From Nocardia suismassiliense (GTDB taxonomy: Bacteria; Actinomycetota; Actinomycetes; Mycobacteriales; Mycobacteriaceae), in the NCBI RefSeq assembly GCF_900269665.1, contig NZ_LT985361.1:7042881-7106880 (forward strand): a DNA stretch of 64,000 nucleotides, read 5' to 3'. How positions within the stretch are numbered: position 1 is the first letter of the stretch; every line of letters starts with the position of its first letter. The position numbers and the translations under genes are program-made. Positions 37,312 through 46,001 of this stretch are shown one piece after another. Below the pieces are notes generated by a model. The model was not told where the DNA came from, did no database searches, and worked only from the letters and a program-made list of their open reading frames with translations.

Positions 37312-38634
37312 CTATCGGCTTCCGGTCGCGTCGTCCGCCGAAAATCCCGCCGTGGGGCCGATCACCACGATCGCGGGCGGGCGGATGCCTTCCTCGCGCA
37401 CCCGGGCGGCGACGGTGCCGAGGTCCGCGCGCAGCACGCGCTGGTTGCGCATCGTGCCCTCCTGGATGACGGTCGCCGGGGTGGTCACCGGGCGGCCGCC
37501 CTCGATCAGCACCGTCGCGAACTGCTCGATGCGTTCGACAGCCATCATCAGCACGATGGTGCCGCGCAGCCGGGCCAGGGCCGGCCAGTCGACCAGCGAG
37601 TCCGGGTGGTCCGGGGCGACATGGCCGCTGACCACCACGAATTCGTGGGTGACCCCGCGATGTGTCACCGGGATACCGGCGGCCGCGGGGACCGAGATCG
37701 GGCTGGTGATGCCGGGGACGACGGTCACCGGGATGCCCGCGTCGACGCAGGCCTCGAGTTCTTCGAAGCCGCGGCCGAAGACGTACGGGTCGCCGCCCTT
37801 GAGCCGGACCACGAACTTGCCCGCCTTGGCGCCCTCGATCAGCGCGGCATTGATCGCATCCTGGGCCATCGCGCGGCCGTAGGGGATCTTGGCCGCGTCG
37901 ATCACCTCGACGTCGGGGCCGAGTTCGGCCAGCAGTTCCGGCGGGGCCAGCCGGTCGGCGACCACCAGGTTCGCGCGGCCGAGCAGCCGGCGCCCGCGCA
38001 CCGTGATCAGGTCCGGATCGCCCGGTCCGCCGCCGACCAGCGCGACGCCGGGCGTGATCGGTGTCGAATCGTCGGTCACCACACCGGATTGCAGCGCCTC
38101 GAGCAACGCGTTGCGCACCGCGGCCGAGCGCCGATGCTGGCCGCCGGCCAGCACGCCGAGGGTCATGCCGTCGTAGCGGGCAGTGGCTGGGGTGACCGCG
38201 GTGCCGAGGCGCGCATTGTCGGCGCGCACACAGAAGATCCGTCGCCGAGTGGCCTCCTCGACGACGGCGGCGTTGGTCGCGGGCTCGTCGGTGCAGGCGA
38301 TCGCGTACCAGGCGCCGTCCAGGTCGCCGTCGGCGTAGGGCCGCAGCGTGACGGTGAGTTGCCCGGAGGTCGCCATACCCTCGACCGCCGGGGTGACCTC
38401 GCGGCTGATCACGTGCACGTCCGCGCCGGAGGCGATCAGCAGGCCGAGCCTGCGCTGGGCCACCGAGCCGCCACCGACCACGACGACGCGGCGGCCGTCG
38501 AGATCGAGCCCGACCAGGTAGTTCGGATCGCCCTCATTGGGCGAGGCGGTCTCGGATACCGCCTGGTCGGCGGTGTGGTCTGACGTGTTCGGCACAGTTT
38601 TCGAGCCTACGGCCTGTGTGCGAGGTGACGGCAA
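37312..38634 (-). CDS. cysG: Siroheme synthase / uroporphyrinogen-III C-methyltransferase
   Basis: Multifunctional enzyme of tetrapyrrole synthesis. The N-terminal precorrin-2 dehydrogenase/ferrochelatase part shows GLDLDGRRVVVVGGGSVAQR and RLGLLIASGADVHVISREVT. The C-terminal methyltransferase shows GVALVGGGPGDPDLITVRGR, VVRLKGGDPYVFGRGFEELE and GITSPISVPAAAGIPVTHRG. The precorrin-2 made here feeds siroheme and, with the cob genes further along, cobalamin. The first ~38 residues are variable and the true start may lie inside them. Confidence 0.93.
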   Translation of the reverse strand: MPSPRTQAVGSKTVPNTSDHTADQAVSETASPNEGDPNYLVGLDLDGRRVVVVGGGSVAQRRLGLLIASGADVHVISREVTPAVEGMATSGQLTVTLRPYADGDLDGAWYAIACTDEPATNAAVVEEATRRRIFCVRADNARLGTAVTPATARYDGMTLGVLAGGQHRRSAAVRNALLEALQSGVVTDDSTPITPGVALVGGGPGDPDLITVRGRRLLGRANLVVADRLAPPELLAELGPDVEVIDAAKIPYGRAMAQDAINAALIEGAKAGKFVVRLKGGDPYVFGRGFEELEACVDAGIPVTVVPGITSPISVPAAAGIPVTHRGVTHEFVVVSGHVAPDHPDSLVDWPALARLRGTIVLMMAVERIEQFATVLIEGGRPVTTPATVIQEGTMRNQRVLRADLGTVAARVREEGIRPPAIVVIGPTAGFSADDATGSR

Positions 38635-38730
38635 TCGACTCGGTCACCGCCGATAACGGGCTGTGGAAGCAGCGGGAATTGGCCGAAACCGGGTCGGCCG
38701 CGCGCGATGATCATTCCTATACTCGGCCGC

Positions 38731-39702
38731 ATGAACCGCTGGAGTCGGGCAGTGCACGTGGTGGTGGCGTCGATGGCTCTGGCTTGGCTGCCTGCCGCGG
38801 CCGGTGTGGCGCACGCCGAACCGGCACCCTATGTGCCGGCGCAGGGAATCGAGTCGAAGTACTTCCAGCCGGGTCCCGCCGCGGTGACCGAGCGGATCGG
38901 GTTCGGTTGTTGCGACACCACCGGGGCGAAGTTCGATGTGTGGTATCCGACCGATCTGGGACAGGGTCGGCATCCGATTGTCTTGTGGGGCAACGGGACC
39001 AAGGCGGTGCCGAGCCAATACACCTATCTGCTGCGGCATCTGGCGTCGTGGGGCTTCGTCGTGATCGCCACCGAGAACCAGAACACCGGGTCCGGGGTGG
39101 ACATTCGGAAGTCGTTGGACTTCCTGCTGGCGCAGGCCGACGATCCGGCGAGTGTGTTCTTCGGAAAGCTGGATACGACGGCCGTTGGCGCGATGGGACA
39201 TTCGCAAGGCGCCTCGGGAGTGCTGAATGCCCTGCGTGATTCGGGCGGGGCGATCAAGACCGCGGTGCCGATGGAGATTCCGGCGCAGCACTTCTGTTCC
39301 ACATCGGAAACCTGTGCCGACACCCGTTCGCTGACAACGGGCTCGGTGTTCTTGGTCAACGGGTCATCCGACGCTCTCGTCTCCCCCTCCCATCAGCTCG
39401 TGCCGTGGCAGGTCGAGGGCTTGCAGTCGAATCAGGCGTACTACGAGGCGACTCCGGCGAACTTGCCGAAGGTGTGGGGCACGCTGATCGGCCCGAATCA
39501 CAACGACGTGCAGGGGCAGCCGGACTGTGCTTCCGCCTCGGACCCGTGCACGAACGGGGTGTACGGCTACCTCGGCTATCCGACGGCCTGGCTGATGGCG
39601 CAGCTGCGCGGCGATGCCGCCGCCCGCGAGGCCTTCCGCACCGGCAGCGGTGAGTTCTTCGCGCCATCGCCGAATTGGCGGCATCAGGTCGGCACCAGCT
39701 GA
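38731..39702 (+). CDS. Secreted alpha/beta hydrolase (cutinase/PAF-acetylhydrolase-like)
   Basis: A 323-aa hydrolase with a Sec signal peptide: MNRWSRAVHVVVASMALAWL followed by PAAAGVAHA. The serine nucleophile is in AVGAMGHSQGASGVLNALR; likely Asp and His are in VNGSSDALVSPSHQLVPWQ and GTLIGPNHNDVQGQPDC. Paired Cys residues (FGCCDTT, FCSTSETC, DCASASDPC) suggest disulfides. It resembles extracellular esterases acting on lipids or polyesters; substrate unknown. The start was placed at ATG 38731, where the signal peptide begins. Confidence 0.87.
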   Translation: MNRWSRAVHVVVASMALAWLPAAAGVAHAEPAPYVPAQGIESKYFQPGPAAVTERIGFGCCDTTGAKFDVWYPTDLGQGRHPIVLWGNGTKAVPSQYTYLLRHLASWGFVVIATENQNTGSGVDIRKSLDFLLAQADDPASVFFGKLDTTAVGAMGHSQGASGVLNALRDSGGAIKTAVPMEIPAQHFCSTSETCADTRSLTTGSVFLVNGSSDALVSPSHQLVPWQVEGLQSNQAYYEATPANLPKVWGTLIGPNHNDVQGQPDCASASDPCTNGVYGYLGYPTAWLMAQLRGDAAAREAFRTGSGEFFAPSPNWRHQVGTS

Positions 39703-39736
39703 GGCGGGCGAACTGTCCGCCCTGCGGTGCCGACAG

Positions 39737-39752
39737 ACGTACGGATCGTCGG
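39737..39752 (+). promoter_or_regulatory. Putative PucR operator, copy 2
   Basis: ACGTACGGATCGTCGG, 35 bases before the cytosine permease start. It differs from copy 1 at a single base. Confidence 0.75.
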
Positions 39753-39787
39753 TTGCCGACCCGGCCCGCACCGACGAGTGTTCAGGC

Positions 39788-41173
39788 ATGGCTTTGACCG
39801 ATGACCCGCCGCTGGCCTCCGGGTACGCCGACCGCGTCATCGCGGTGGAGCCCGGCGGCAACGAGTACATCCCCGACGACGCCAGGCACGGCAAGCCGCG
39901 GCAGCTGTTCTGGACCTGGATGTCGCCGAATCTGGAGTTCGCCACCATCTTCATCGGCGTGCTGTCGGTCACCGCGTTCGGGATGAACTTCTGGCAGGCG
40001 ACGCTCGGTCTCGCGGTGGGCGTCGGGCTCGGTGCGGCGGCGCATTTCGTGCTGTCCGGCCGTGGGCCCGCGCACGGCGTGCCGCAGATGGTGCTGGGGC
40101 GCTTGGCCTTCGGATATCGAGGCAACGCGCTGCCTGCGGCGTTCATGTCCATCATGTGCGGCGTCGGCTGGTTCGCCACCAACAGCGTGAGCGGCGCGTG
40201 GGCGTTGAGCACGCTGACCGGCATGCCGAAGCTCACGGCGCTGATCCTGATCGTGGTGGCGCAGACCGGATTCGCCGTGTTCGGGCACAACCTGGTGCAC
40301 GCGTTCGAGCGGTTCGTATTCCCGATTCTCGCGGTGGTGTTCGTCGTGGTCACCGTCGCGATCTTCAGCAAGGCCGAGCTCGGCGGGGGTGCGTCGTCCG
40401 GCGGGGTCGGCGGAATCGGCGGTTTCCTGCTGACGGTCGGTACCGCGTTCGGTTATGCGGGTGGTTGGAATCCGTACGCGGCGGACTACTCGCGGTACCT
40501 GCCCAAGACCGTTTCGCGGGTCGCCACGGGCGGATACGCGGCGGCCGGATTGTTCGTCTCGTGTCTGTGGCTGTCGACGCTCGGGGCAGCCTCGGCGACC
40601 ATTGTCGGTGCGGCGCAGGGCAGTCCGACGGATGTGTTCACCGCGAATCTGCCTGACGTGCTGGCAAAGTTGACGCTGCTCGCCATCGCGCTCGGCGCCG
40701 TCGCGGCGAATGCGCTGAATGTGTATTCGGGCGCAATGGCATTTGTGACGATCGGCATCGAACTGCCGGTCCGTACGCAGCGAGCCGTGGTCTCGATCTG
40801 TTTCGGTGCCATCGGATTCCTGGTCGCGTGGTGGGCGCTGCCCGATGCCGCCGCCAGTTATGAGGCGTTCTTGCTGATCGTCGCGTACTGGATCGGGCCG
40901 TGGCTGGGCGTGATGTTCGTCGATCAGTACCTGCGTCGTGGACGCAGGATCGATGACCTGCTCTACAACCGCGCATACACCAATTGGCCTGGCGTAGCGG
41001 CATTTCTGTTCGGTCTGGTGCTGTCGGTGCTGTTGTTCTCGCACCAGGCGAAGTTCACCGGCTATCTCGTCCGGCAAGTCCCCGAGCTGGGTGACATCAC
41101 TTTCTTCGTCGGCTTCCTTGTCTCCGCCACCGCCTACTTCCTGCTGGCCCAGCGGCGCACCACTCCCGCCTGA
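39788..41173 (+). CDS. codB: NCS1 cytosine/purine permease
   Basis: A 461-aa nucleobase:cation symporter-1 protein with about 12 membrane segments. Typical segments are FATIFIGVLSVTAFGMNFWQ, GRGPAHGVPQMVLGRLAFGY, WFATNSVSGAWALSTLTGMP and FGYAGGWNPYAADYSRYLPK, the last being characteristic of NCS1 permeases. It probably takes up cytosine or a related base, given the cytosine deaminase 1.6 kb downstream and the shared PucR motif. Confidence 0.92.
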   Translation: MALTDDPPLASGYADRVIAVEPGGNEYIPDDARHGKPRQLFWTWMSPNLEFATIFIGVLSVTAFGMNFWQATLGLAVGVGLGAAAHFVLSGRGPAHGVPQMVLGRLAFGYRGNALPAAFMSIMCGVGWFATNSVSGAWALSTLTGMPKLTALILIVVAQTGFAVFGHNLVHAFERFVFPILAVVFVVVTVAIFSKAELGGGASSGGVGGIGGFLLTVGTAFGYAGGWNPYAADYSRYLPKTVSRVATGGYAAAGLFVSCLWLSTLGAASATIVGAAQGSPTDVFTANLPDVLAKLTLLAIALGAVAANALNVYSGAMAFVTIGIELPVRTQRAVVSICFGAIGFLVAWWALPDAAASYEAFLLIVAYWIGPWLGVMFVDQYLRRGRRIDDLLYNRAYTNWPGVAAFLFGLVLSVLLFSHQAKFTGYLVRQVPELGDITFFVGFLVSATAYFLLAQRRTTPA

Positions 41174-41198
41174 GCGACCCGCTGTTTGTCCGCGGGCA

Positions 41199-42725
41199 TC
41201 AAGAAAGGCGGTGGGCGCAGAGGGCGAGCAGGAGGGTGCCGGTGAGGGCAGGGGCGGCCGGGTCGTAGCCGAGGAGGTCGCGGATGCGGTCCAGGCGCTG
41301 GTAGAGGGATTGGCGGCCGATGTGCAGGGCGGTGGCGCAGCGGGTCGGGCTGCCGCCGTGGCGCAGATAGACCTCCAGGGTGCGCGCCAGATTGCTGTGA
41401 TGCGTTGTGTCCCAGGCGATCAGCGGGGCGATCGTGGTGGCGATCAGGCGGCTTCGTTCCGCCGCGGGCAGAGATTCGACGACGAGCTCGGTAGCCAGTT
41501 CGCGGCAGGTGGAGATGGGACTGCCCGCCAGCCAGTCACGGCGATGACGGGTCGCCAAGCGCAGCGCGGACCGGGCGGCGTCCAACGATCCGGTGAGTGC
41601 GGCGGAGGTGAAATCACAGGGATCACCGACCACCAGCGTCACACCCTCGACGGCGTTCGTAGCGAAAGCATTGCGCAGCAACCGAACCGCTTCGCCGACC
41701 GGGTCGGCGGTCGCCGGGTCCATGGCGAACACCCCGTAGCTGGTGGCATGCACCTCGGCCACCAGCCCGGGTCTGCCGAGTTCCTTTGCCGCGGTGTCGA
41801 TCAGACGCGTTGCGATGCGGGTCTCGGGTGCGTCGGCCGCTACTGGAACAAGCGTGCGCCCTGCCAGCGCGGGCACTCCCGCCGCCGCGGCTCGTACCTT
41901 CAGATCAGCTTGACGAATCGTCTTACCGTCCAGCAGATCCGCGAGCAATGTCGCGGCCGCGAGCTGCGGACGCCCGGTCGGGGTGCCCGAATTCACCAGT
42001 GCCAGGCCAAGGCTCGGCGCGGACTGGTCGAGAACGGTTGCGAGGGTGGCACTGTCGAGAACCGAGCCGGGTCCCGCGGTGAGCGTTCCCCAAGTGTTCT
42101 CCCTCGCCCGGATGGACGCGGTGGCCGTCGCGGATTCGACTGCCGCCCAAGCCGATCGGTCGTCATCCACGCCGTGCGCGGCGATCAACGCGCCGTTGCC
42201 GCTCGTCACGATCAGCGCACAACCGGTGACCTCGCCGATCCGGCCGAGCAACTGCGCGAGGCCGTTGCCCGCCGCCAACTCGCCGACCAGGTCCCGGCCC
42301 AGCTCGTTGAGCAGCCGCAACGACCGCACCTCCCGCGACACGATCTCGGTATTCGCAGTGCGGCACAGATCGATGAACGGCACCACGGCGCGCAGCGCGA
42401 TCAACGGCAGGCTGTGCCGCGAGGCCTCCGCCACCATGTCCTGCGGAATGGCGTCGAAGGTCCGGCCGAGCTCGACGGCCACCCCGGCGACCCCGCGCCC
42501 GGCGATCTCACCCAGGTAGTGTCGCCGCGTTCCCGCGTCCACCCCGGCCAGCCCGAGCCCGGTGGTGAGCAGGAGCTCGCCCCCGGACAGCAACGGGCTG
42601 ATCTCGTAGATCTCGCTCGAATGCACCCAGCGCACCGTCCGCCCGAGGGCCCGGTGACCTGCCAAGACGAGCGGTTCGGCAGCCGCGAACTGGTCATCGA
42701 GCAATTCGCGCACGGTGGGCAACAT
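41199..42725 (-). CDS. PucR-family transcriptional regulator 2
   Basis: A 508-aa protein similar in layout to PucR 1: an N-terminal sensory domain (MLPTVRELLDDQFAAAEPLV, GRTVRWVHSSEIYEISPLLS, GGELLLTTGLGL), a GGDEF-like middle and a C-terminal helix-turn-helix (HGGSPTRCATALHIGRQSLY, QRLDRIRDLLGYDP). It is divergent from the deaminase gene. An inverted copy of the shared operator lies in the 84-bp gap. Confidence 0.92.
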   Translation of the reverse strand: MLPTVRELLDDQFAAAEPLVLAGHRALGRTVRWVHSSEIYEISPLLSGGELLLTTGLGLAGVDAGTRRHYLGEIAGRGVAGVAVELGRTFDAIPQDMVAEASRHSLPLIALRAVVPFIDLCRTANTEIVSREVRSLRLLNELGRDLVGELAAGNGLAQLLGRIGEVTGCALIVTSGNGALIAAHGVDDDRSAWAAVESATATASIRARENTWGTLTAGPGSVLDSATLATVLDQSAPSLGLALVNSGTPTGRPQLAAATLLADLLDGKTIRQADLKVRAAAAGVPALAGRTLVPVAADAPETRIATRLIDTAAKELGRPGLVAEVHATSYGVFAMDPATADPVGEAVRLLRNAFATNAVEGVTLVVGDPCDFTSAALTGSLDAARSALRLATRHRRDWLAGSPISTCRELATELVVESLPAAERSRLIATTIAPLIAWDTTHHSNLARTLEVYLRHGGSPTRCATALHIGRQSLYQRLDRIRDLLGYDPAAPALTGTLLLALCAHRLS

Positions 42726-42759
42726 ACGGTCATCCTGTCATCCATGGCCACGACCTGTG

Positions 42760-42775
42760 CGGACGATCTGTACGT
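42760..42775 (-). promoter_or_regulatory. Putative PucR operator, copy 3
   Basis: On the minus strand ACGTACAGATCGTCCG, between pucR2 (start 42725) and the cytosine deaminase (start 42810). Only the next-to-last base differs from copy 1. Confidence 0.75.
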
Positions 42776-42809
42776 TGCGGTCGGTGGCCTTCCCTTGGAG
42801 GCTGGACCC

Positions 42810-43283
42810 ATGACGCAGGCGACACCGGCACGACAACTGCTAGAGGTGGCATACGACGAGGCGCAGCGCGGGCTCGCCGAGGGCGGCATCCCGATCGGCG
42901 CGGCACTGTTCGCGGCCGACGGCACGCTGCTCGGCCGCGGCCACAATCGCCGCGTCCAGTCCGGCGATCCGAGCATCCACGCCGAGACCGACGCCTTCCG
43001 TGCCGCGGGCCGCCGCCGCGACTACGGTTCGACAATCATGGTGACCACCCTGTCGCCGTGCTGGTATTGCAGCGGACTCGTCCGCCAGTTCGGCATCGGC
43101 GCGGTCATCATCGGCGAATCCCAGACCTTCCACGGCGGCCACGACTGGCTGGCCGAGCACGGCGTCGCGGTGACCGTGCTGGAGGACGAGCGGTGCGTCC
43201 AGATGATGACCGACTTCATCGTCGACCATCCGGCCCTCTGGCACGAAGACATCGGTGTCGCAACGGAAGTCGAGACACAGTGA
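42810..43283 (+). CDS. Cytosine deaminase-like zinc enzyme
   Basis: A 157-aa deaminase of the CDD/yeast Fcy1-like superfamily. The zinc site is visible: DPSIHAETDAFRAAGRRRDY (HAE) and TTLSPCWYCSGLVRQFGIGA (PCxxC). The following IIGESQTFHGGHDWLAEHGV resembles the cytosine deaminase group rather than guanine or tRNA deaminases. It would convert cytosine to uracil and ammonia. The permease and the PucR proteins support a nucleobase role. Confidence 0.88.
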   Translation: MTQATPARQLLEVAYDEAQRGLAEGGIPIGAALFAADGTLLGRGHNRRVQSGDPSIHAETDAFRAAGRRRDYGSTIMVTTLSPCWYCSGLVRQFGIGAVIIGESQTFHGGHDWLAEHGVAVTVLEDERCVQMMTDFIVDHPALWHEDIGVATEVETQ

Positions 43284-43324
43284 GCATCGGGCGCACGGCG
43301 GCACTCCAGCAGAAGTGAGATGAC

Positions 43325-44284
43325 ATGAACGCGATCGCATCGATCGACCTGTCCCGATGGCGTGCCGGTGGTCCGGCGGCGGCCGAGATCGAGCACGAGG
43401 TGGACGAGGGTCTGCGGCGCGCCGGTTTTCTGCTGGTCTACGGCCACGGCGTGCCCGAGGGGCTGGCCGGTGACGTGCGCGCCGCCGCACGGCGCTTCTT
43501 CGCGCTGCCTGCGGCGGTGAAGGAGAAGTACGCCGTCACCGTCGGCGGGCGCGGCTGGATCGGTCCGGGCAAGGAGGCCAACGGTTATGCCGAGGGCACC
43601 CGGACACCGCCGGATCTGAAGGAGACCTTCGCCGTGGGGGCCGACACCGCGACCGGCGACCGGGCCGTCGACGACGTCTGGTTCCTGCCCAATGTCTGGC
43701 CGGACGAAGTGCGCGAGCTGCGCGAATTGGTGACCTCGTACACCGCTGCCGTGCGCACGCTCTCCGACGAACTGCTCGCCCTGTTCGCCGCGGCACTTCA
43801 CCTGCCCGCCAATCCTTTTCAGAACCTGACCGGCCGCCCCACCTGGACCTGCAACATCAATCACTACCCACCGTTGACCGCGGTCGGCGCACCCGAACCC
43901 GGTCAGTTCCGGATCGGCCCGCACACCGACTTCGGCACCGTCACCGTGCTGGACCGGGAGCCGGGCGCGGGCGGGCTCCAGGTGTACACCGAGGCGGAAG
44001 GCTGGGCCGACGCGCCATACGACCCCGCCGCGCTGACGGTGAACATCGGTGACCTGCTTGCCTATTGGAGCGGTCAGCGCTGGCCGTCCGGACGGCATCG
44101 GGTGCTGCCGCCGCAGGCCTCAGCACCCGAGGAGGACCTGGTGTCGCTGATCTACTTCTACGAACTCGACCATGACGCCGTCGTCACCCCGCTGACGCCG
44201 CCGATCGGGCGGGTCGGCGGCTTGCCACCCGTCATCTCGGCGGAGTTCCTGCGCGTCCGCCTCGACGCCATCACCATCGGCTGA
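43325..44284 (+). CDS. 2-oxoglutarate/Fe(II) oxygenase, isopenicillin-N-synthase-like
   Basis: A 319-aa non-heme iron oxygenase. The DIOX_N part shows AGFLLVYGHGVPEGLAGDVR and RFFALPAAVKEKYAVT. Iron ligands are in RIGPHTDFGTVTVLDREPG (HxD) and YWSGQRWPSGRHRVLPPQAS (distal His); the Arg of VSLIYFYE-type C-terminal strands is less clear. It follows the deaminase by 41 bases with GAAGTGAGATGAC before ATG. Fungal thymine 7-hydroxylases belong to this fold, so a pyrimidine substrate is possible; that is inference. Confidence 0.88.
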   Translation: MNAIASIDLSRWRAGGPAAAEIEHEVDEGLRRAGFLLVYGHGVPEGLAGDVRAAARRFFALPAAVKEKYAVTVGGRGWIGPGKEANGYAEGTRTPPDLKETFAVGADTATGDRAVDDVWFLPNVWPDEVRELRELVTSYTAAVRTLSDELLALFAAALHLPANPFQNLTGRPTWTCNINHYPPLTAVGAPEPGQFRIGPHTDFGTVTVLDREPGAGGLQVYTEAEGWADAPYDPAALTVNIGDLLAYWSGQRWPSGRHRVLPPQASAPEEDLVSLIYFYELDHDAVVTPLTPPIGRVGGLPPVISAEFLRVRLDAITIG

Positions 44285-44296
44285 GCTGTGCCCCGG

Positions 44297-45679
44297 TCAG
44301 AAGGCGGGATAGTCCTGGACCCATTTGAACCCGGTGCTGCGCAACGGGAATGACTGGAGGTCGACCTGTTCCAGCCTCAACGTCACCTGGTGGCCGTCGA
44401 GCTGGCCATCCAGTCGCAGCCGGTCCGGCGCCTCCTGGGTGAAGGTGAAGGAGGCGATCTGGGTCGGCGCGGCCTCCGCCATCACGCCCGGATTCGCACC
44501 GGGCGACGCCGAGAGGGTGAGGGTGTGCGCTGCGGTGTCCACCGCGCCGACGACGGGGACCAAGCTGTCGTCCATCTTCTGATACGCCATTCCGGTGACG
44601 TCGACAACCAGTCGCCGCCAACGGTTCTGGTCCGTTGTCAGCGGCGGGACGACTTGCCCGTCCCTGCTGAATTCCGACACCGTCCAGATCCCGTACAGCT
44701 CGGGTTTCGGGGTACCGCCGCCACCTTCGTTCCAGAACCGCAGACCCTCCTGGATACCGCCGGCCAATACCCACAGGCCGAGTACCGCCTGTAGACCGAC
44801 CGCGAACCACCGCATGCGTCGCGAGCGGAACGGCTCCGGTTGCCGAGCCGGCTCCGTCCACCGCTGCAACACAAGGACATTCGCCAATCGACGCGCCTGT
44901 GGCGCCAGCAAGACCAGCGAGATCAGCAAGAGGTGACCCGACAGGATCTTCACCGGCACGTCGAAGCTCATGTTCAGGATGAACACCTGAAGCATGCTCA
45001 CCAGGCTCACCAGCGCCCCCAAGGTCGCGGTTCTCGGCACGAAGAGCAACAGCCCGCCGAGCACCTCCGCGGCGCCGAGCAGAATCTCGTACGGTTGGGA
45101 ACTGCCGACCTGGAACCAGAGCACCGACATCGGCGTGAAATCGCCGTACCGGGAGATCAGCGCCGTCAGCGGCGGCTCCGCCATCTGGGTCGGAATCACC
45201 TTTGCCATTCCGTACCACAGCATCTGCCCGCCGAGGCACAACCGCATGGCGAGCAGGAACCAGGCGTTGAGCCGGTGGTAGTTCGGACGGCGTCGGTCCA
45301 GCACACTCCACACCACGGCGGCGACGAGGGCGACGACCAGGACGCAGAACAGGAAGACCCAGATGATGGCCTGGTCGCCACTGCCCGAATCCAGGTGCAG
45401 CTCGACGTCGGCACCGAATACGTGGCGGCCGACCCACTCCCAGATCGGGCTCAAGGGATAGAGAAATCCGAGGATCGCCAGTTCGGGAAGCTTGTCTTTG
45501 AGGACCCCGGTGTATACCCACAGGAATTGCGGAAACATCAGGCAGAACAGGCTGAAATAGGCGAAGCAGAACCGGAATGCGGTGCGGGTCACCGGATTCC
45601 ATCTCGAATCCGGGTCCTGCGCTTCCGTCGCTTCCCTCGCATTCGCCCGATCGACCGGCTCCACACCGACAGCACTCAC
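44297..45679 (-). CDS. DoxX-like polytopic membrane protein
   Basis: A 460-aa membrane protein. Hydrophobic segments include FCFAYFSLFCLMFPQFLWVY, AIIWVFLFCVLVVALVAAVV, WFLLAMRLCLGGQMLWYGMA and LLGAAEVLGGLLLFVPRTAT; the last two resemble DoxX-like helices. A C-terminal soluble domain of about 130 residues (YGIWTVSEFSRDGQVVPPLT) follows. The start is GTG 45679 because GAGGGG lies 6 bases upstream. Function unknown. It is convergent with the oxygenase gene (12-bp gap). Confidence 0.78.
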   Translation of the reverse strand: MSAVGVEPVDRANAREATEAQDPDSRWNPVTRTAFRFCFAYFSLFCLMFPQFLWVYTGVLKDKLPELAILGFLYPLSPIWEWVGRHVFGADVELHLDSGSGDQAIIWVFLFCVLVVALVAAVVWSVLDRRRPNYHRLNAWFLLAMRLCLGGQMLWYGMAKVIPTQMAEPPLTALISRYGDFTPMSVLWFQVGSSQPYEILLGAAEVLGGLLLFVPRTATLGALVSLVSMLQVFILNMSFDVPVKILSGHLLLISLVLLAPQARRLANVLVLQRWTEPARQPEPFRSRRMRWFAVGLQAVLGLWVLAGGIQEGLRFWNEGGGGTPKPELYGIWTVSEFSRDGQVVPPLTTDQNRWRRLVVDVTGMAYQKMDDSLVPVVGAVDTAAHTLTLSASPGANPGVMAEAAPTQIASFTFTQEAPDRLRLDGQLDGHQVTLRLEQVDLQSFPLRSTGFKWVQDYPAF

Positions 45680-46001
45680 AACGAACCCCTCACTCCGAAC
45701 GCTCTGCGTCAGCGAACGGTATCGAGGTGCGCAGGGCTCGAGCATCCAGGAAATCCCTGGTCTTCCCCTCGGCAATAAGTCGTACGTGCCAGCCACACCA
45801 AGCCGGTCGGGCCGGCCCGACCACGTGCCGATCCTCGCATGTCAAGGCCCGGTTCCAGCCAGTGAGCGGGTTCGGTGGCCTCGCTCGTTTCCGCCCCACC
45901 GGCCGACTGGAACGCGTTACTGTCGCGTATCGCGGCGGACCGCCGCCGAGGTGGGCTGTGCCGAAGGCACGCCCGCGTGTCATGGCGTCAGGAGGACAAC
46001 G
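45680..46001. other. Divergent intergenic region, no gene seen
   Basis: About 320 bases between the DoxX-like gene and the phosphotransferase gene. It must hold both promoters. I see no clear operator palindrome or small gene. Confidence 0.45.
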
